Shown here piece after piece: positions 61,495 to 64,000 of a stretch of DNA of 64,000 nt. A program made the position numbers and the translations under genes. The notes beneath the pieces are model-generated. The model was given only the letters and a program-made list of their open reading frames with translations. It did no database searches and was not told the origin of the DNA. The stretch lies in the NCBI RefSeq assembly GCF_900066015.1, contig NZ_LN890655.1:2892726-2956725 (forward strand). Direction: 5' to 3'. Each line of letters opens with the position of its first letter. The first letter of the stretch is position 1. The stretch comes from Candidatus Promineifilum breve. Lineage in GTDB: Bacteria > Chloroflexota > Anaerolineae > Promineifilales > Promineifilaceae.

Positions 61495-62202
61495 ATGGAA
61501 GCATTAGGTATTAACTTAGGCTACCTGCTGACACAGATTCTGGGTATCACCGCCTTGCTGCTGATCCTGTCCGCTTTTGTCTACAAGCCGATGTTGCGCG
61601 TGCTGGACGAGCGGAAGGCGCGCATTGCCAAGGGCCTGGAAGACGCGCGACAGGCATCGATCGCCCGCGAGAACGCCGACATGGAAGCCAAGCGCATCCT
61701 GGACGAGGCCCGCGCCGAAGCCGCCACGCTGCGCCGCGAGGCCGTTGTGGCCGCTGAGGGCGCCGGCAAGGACGTGGAGGCCAAGGCCCGCGAGGATGCA
61801 CGGGCTATCGTCGCCAACGCCCAGGCCGATGCCACCGAGGAGCGCAACCGTATTCTGGCCGACTTGCGCGGTCAGGTGGCGGCCATCTCCATCGCCGCCG
61901 CCAATCGGCTGGTCGGCGATTCGCTGGATGAAAAGCGCCAGCACCAACTCATCAACGATTTCTTCAGCCGCGTACCGGCCGGCGTGTCGGAACTTCAGGG
62001 CGAAAAGGCCGAAGTCACCAGCGCCCTGCCGCTGACCGACGCCGAGAAGCAGTCGGCGATGAAGATGTTGGGCGTCAAGGACGTGCAGTTCAAGGTCGAT
62101 CCGTCGATCCTGGGCGGCCTGGTGGTGCGCGTGGGCGACCGGGTGGTGGACGACAGCGTCTCCAACCGCATGAGCGCCCTGCAAGAATCGCTGCGCCGCT
62201 AA
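61495..62202 (+). CDS. atpF: ATP synthase F0 subunit b with delta-like C-terminus
   Basis: 235 residues, longer than the usual 160. The N-terminal TM helix (LLTQILGITALLLILSAFVYKPM) and a long Ala/Glu/Arg coiled coil are typical of subunit b. The C-terminal 65 residues (VTSALPLTDAEKQSAMKMLG ... VDPSILGGLVVRVGDRVVDDSVSNRMSALQESL) match the C-terminal domain of subunit delta. It is thus a partial b-delta fusion without the delta N-terminal helical domain. GAGGAAAA precedes ATG 61495. No atpH, A, G, D or C follows. Confidence 0.9.
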   Translation: MEALGINLGYLLTQILGITALLLILSAFVYKPMLRVLDERKARIAKGLEDARQASIARENADMEAKRILDEARAEAATLRREAVVAAEGAGKDVEAKAREDARAIVANAQADATEERNRILADLRGQVAAISIAAANRLVGDSLDEKRQHQLINDFFSRVPAGVSELQGEKAEVTSALPLTDAEKQSAMKMLGVKDVQFKVDPSILGGLVVRVGDRVVDDSVSNRMSALQESLRR

Positions 62203-62214
62203 TTATGGGTTCCG

Positions 62215-62248
62215 AGAAACCGAGTTTTTTCCGAAAAACTCGGTTTCT
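62215..62248. repeat. Palindromic repeat type B
   Basis: AGAAACCGAGTTTTTTCCG and inverse arm, 12 bases after the atpF stop; related to the in-gene copy at 44673. Confidence 0.85.
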
Positions 62249-62249
62249 A

Positions 62250-62362
62250 GTTAGCTCATCACTCTCGTTGAGAGGGGAGAAGACGGCCGCCGCGCCGAAA
62301 CGGCAGCCTTGCATGGCAGATACGAACAGGCTGGGGATTGTGATCGCCCGGCCTGTTTTTTT
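62250..62362 (+). promoter_or_regulatory. Candidate attenuator/riboswitch-like leader with terminator
   Basis: A structured 110-base stretch lies between two type B palindromes. It shows a CTCTC-GTT-GAGAG hairpin, a GCCG...CGGC stem and an intrinsic terminator. The segment CAGCCT (62304-62309) can pair with AGGCTG (62328-62333), which is the left side of the terminator stem, so the two folds exclude each other. This is the logic of an attenuator for the CDP-alcohol phosphatidyltransferase gene. No known riboswitch class was recognised. Confidence 0.35.
62325..62362 (+). terminator. Intrinsic terminator after the F0 genes
   Basis: ACAGGCTGGG pairs with CCCGGCCTGT (one G-T pair) and is followed by seven T residues (62356-62362). 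It ends the nuo/F0 transcript or attenuates the downstream operon. Confidence 0.7.
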
Positions 62363-62367
62363 GCCGG

Positions 62368-62409
62368 CCCTAGAAACCGGGTTTTTTCCTAAAAACCCGG
62401 TTTCTAGGG
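62368..62409. repeat. Palindromic repeat type B (GGG variant)
   Basis: CCCTAGAAACCGGG and CCCGGTTTCTAGGG arms around a T-rich and A-rich centre; compensatory changes relative to the copy at 62215 keep the stem. Confidence 0.85.
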
Positions 62410-62449
62410 CCCACATTATGCAACCTGTGCAGTCTGATAGGGGAATAAT

Positions 62450-63073
62450 ATGAACCCGGATCAGCCCATCAAACAACGCGCCACACTGACCGACCAGTTG
62501 CGCCTACGCGCCAAGGTCATCATCGATCCCATCGTCGACGTGTTGGCCCGCTATAAGCTGGGGCCGGACTTCCTGACGGTGCTGGGCTTCCTGACCCATA
62601 TCTTCTTTGCTTACCTGCTGGCTATAGGCGAGTTTCGCTGGGCGGCGGTGGCCATCGCCCTGCTGTCGCCGCTGGATGCGCTGGACGGCGCGCTGGCCCG
62701 CAAGCTGGGCCGCAAGCAGGGCGGCTTCGGCGCGTTCCTCGATTCCACCCTCGACCGGCTGGCCGAGATCGTCCTCTTCGGCGGCTTCATCTATTACTAC
62801 TATGCCCAGGCCGATCAGACCATGCTGGCCGTGGCCTATCTGGCCGTCACCGGCTCGTTGATGGTCAGCTACGCCCGCTCGCGGGCCGAGGCGCTGGGGT
62901 TCGAGGCCAAGATGGGCGTCCTCAGCCGCGTCGAGCGCTACGTGGTGCTCGTCGTCTTCCTGGCCCTCGAACTGCCCCACATCGCCCTGGCGATTTTGGC
63001 CGCGTTCACCTACTTCACCTTCTTCCAGCGCATGTGGGCCGTCTGGCAGCAATCGCGCGAGCCGAACGAGTAG
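62450..63073 (+). CDS. CDP-alcohol phosphatidyltransferase (PIP-synthase-like)
   Basis: 207 residues, about five or six TM helices. The motif DALDGALARKLGRKQGGFGAFLDSTLD fits D-x2-D-G-x2-A-R-x8-G-x3-D-x3-D. SYARSRAEALG resembles phosphatidylinositol-phosphate or archaetidylinositol-phosphate synthases. It transfers a CDP-lipid phosphatidyl group to an alcohol (glycerol-3-phosphate or inositol-phosphate) in the membrane. lgt follows after 3 bases, so both serve membrane lipid/lipoprotein synthesis. Confidence 0.85.
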   Translation: MNPDQPIKQRATLTDQLRLRAKVIIDPIVDVLARYKLGPDFLTVLGFLTHIFFAYLLAIGEFRWAAVAIALLSPLDALDGALARKLGRKQGGFGAFLDSTLDRLAEIVLFGGFIYYYYAQADQTMLAVAYLAVTGSLMVSYARSRAEALGFEAKMGVLSRVERYVVLVVFLALELPHIALAILAAFTYFTFFQRMWAVWQQSREPNE

Positions 63074-63076
63074 GCC

Positions 63077-64000
63077 ATGAGCCGGCGGATTGAACCCTAT
63101 TGGTATGCCATCGGCCTGGTGCTGGCCGCCGCCGCCGCGCTCTATGGCTATCATCTGGCGACCGGTCTTACCCCGTCACGGGCGGCGGTCATCATTCTCG
63201 GCTTCCCCATCTACTGGTACGCCTCGTGGATCATCACCGGCATCGTCCTGGGGGCGTGGGTCGTGTCCCGGCTGGCCGCCGAGCGAGCGCGGCGCGTCTT
63301 CGAGGCGACCGTGCCCACCGGCGTCCGCGCCCGCCCGTTGGCCGAGTTGGCGCTGCCGGAGGTGATCGCGGCGCGCCTGGCGAAGCGCCGCTTCACCACG
63401 CTGGGCGACATCTTGTGGGCGGCCGGTCTCGACCCGCGCCGTCTGGGCCTGAAGAAAGCGGCCACCGATGAGGTTGTGGCCGCTCTGGCCGACGCGCCGG
63501 GTACGGACGCGGCCTGGCTCACGGCTGCCCCCTGGCAGCGCTGGAACCCCGACCACGCCTGGAACGGGTTGATGTGGGCGCTCATCCTGGGCCTCATTGG
63601 CGCGCGCGTCTACCACATCCTGACCCCCTCGCCGAGCATGGCCGCCGTGGGCATCTACTCACCGCTCGACTATCTGCGCGATCCGCTGCAACTGCTCAAT
63701 TTTCGCGGCGGCGGTTTGGGCATCTACGGCGGGCTGGCCGGCGGCGCGTTGGGCCTCTACATCTTCACCCGCCGCAACCGGCTGGCGATGCTGGATTGGA
63801 GCGATCTGGCCGTGGTCGGTCTGGCGCTGGGGCAGGCCATCGGCCGCTGGGGCAATTTCTTCAATCAGGAACTCTATGGCCGGCCGACCAACGTGCCGTG
63901 GGCCGTCCATATCGATCCCGTCAACCGCCTGCCCGACTACGCCGCCTTCGAGCGCTTTCACCCGGCCTTCCTGTACGAATCGCTGTGGAGCCTGCTGACC
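63077..64000 (+). CDS. lgt: Prolipoprotein diacylglyceryl transferase with inserted domain, cut by window edge
   Basis: An open frame of 308 codons from ATG 63077 to the right edge. Lgt elements: FPIYWYASWIITGIVLG at the N-terminus, LILGLIGARVYHIL, RGGGLGIYGGLAGG, and GRWGNFFNQELYGRPTN with the catalytic-region Arg/Asn, then HPAFLYESLW. Between the first helices and the LIGAR helix, residues about 75-160 hold an extra soluble segment (LPEVIAARLAKRRFTTLGDILWAAGLDPRRLGL) resembling a helix-hairpin-helix. It attaches diacylglycerol to lipobox cysteines. The C-terminus lies outside the window. Confidence 0.88.
   Translation, partial: MSRRIEPYWYAIGLVLAAAAALYGYHLATGLTPSRAAVIILGFPIYWYASWIITGIVLGAWVVSRLAAERARRVFEATVPTGVRARPLAELALPEVIAARLAKRRFTTLGDILWAAGLDPRRLGLKKAATDEVVAALADAPGTDAAWLTAAPWQRWNPDHAWNGLMWALILGLIGARVYHILTPSPSMAAVGIYSPLDYLRDPLQLLNFRGGGLGIYGGLAGGALGLYIFTRRNRLAMLDWSDLAVVGLALGQAIGRWGNFFNQELYGRPTNVPWAVHIDPVNRLPDYAAFERFHPAFLYESLWSLLT

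Noticed and set aside
1-64000. tRNA or rRNA genes
   Set aside because: I scanned the spacers for cloverleaf-like stems with TTCRA loops and rRNA-like sequence and found none; a dedicated search was not possible.

Overview
The window looks like a chromosomal segment of a high-GC member of the Chloroflexota (Anaerolineae-like). This is inferred from the gene families: SARP/kinase/STAND multidomain regulators, effector-associated and formylglycine-enzyme-like conflict proteins, KamA, a complex I gene cluster with two NuoM genes, and an F0 cluster joined to it. The dense short repeats are also typical of large, repeat-rich genomes of this kind. No rRNA, tRNA or CRISPR array was seen.

Layout. 1-235: fragment of a DUF4058 gene. 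455-5833: giant SARP/Ser-Thr kinase/STAND/WD40 regulator. 5875-6662: DUF5678-like protein plus retropepsin-like protein. 6673-9068: nucleotide-sugar dehydratase and glycosyltransferase. 9278-13301: three-gene operon of two SPFH-like membrane proteins and a TPR/proline-rich protein. 13461-28209: mostly metabolic and housekeeping genes (PfkB kinase, polyprenol-type kinase, Pcm, metzincin-like protein, DDAH-like hydrolase, S58 and S10 peptidases, PanD, an ABC exporter with cyclic-nucleotide-binding domains, lysine 2,3-aminomutase), with decayed HigBA-type modules between them. 28293-30758: IclR regulator, a complete IS982-type element with target duplication, and a PIN-type toxin-antitoxin pair.

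31011-39180 is the most interesting block. It is an overlapping three-gene operon encoding an EAD + FGE-fold protein, a divergent SIR2-like protein, and a 1989-residue STAND NTPase with a transmembrane helix and nine PPC-like extracellular-type repeats. It reads as a STAND-centred conflict (antiphage or self-monitoring) system. A lower-GC, Upf1-like SF1 helicase (40927-44084) lies nearby.

44211-49389: a PGRP/amidase with golvesin-like domain, a LuxR-HTH/DUF805 fusion, a geranylgeranyl-reductase-like flavoprotein and an OmpR-type response regulator. 49584-59492: membrane arm of complex I (nuoA, H, J, K, L, M, M2, N) without nuoB-G or nuoI. Two tandem nuoM genes and an inserted segment in the NuoL lateral helix suggest an enlarged '2M' type complex. 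59636-62202: F0 genes (atpZ/I-like, atpB, atpE, atpF with a delta-like tail), with no F1 genes following. 62450-64000: CDP-alcohol phosphatidyltransferase and a 3'-truncated lgt carrying an inserted domain, preceded by a possible attenuator.

A second theme runs through the whole window. Most spacers carry hairpins built from inverted arrays of 7-9 bp units, or one of two palindromic REP-like repeats. Several are nested in each other, and at least four genes contain them in frame, so they appear to spread and to add peptide segments to proteins.
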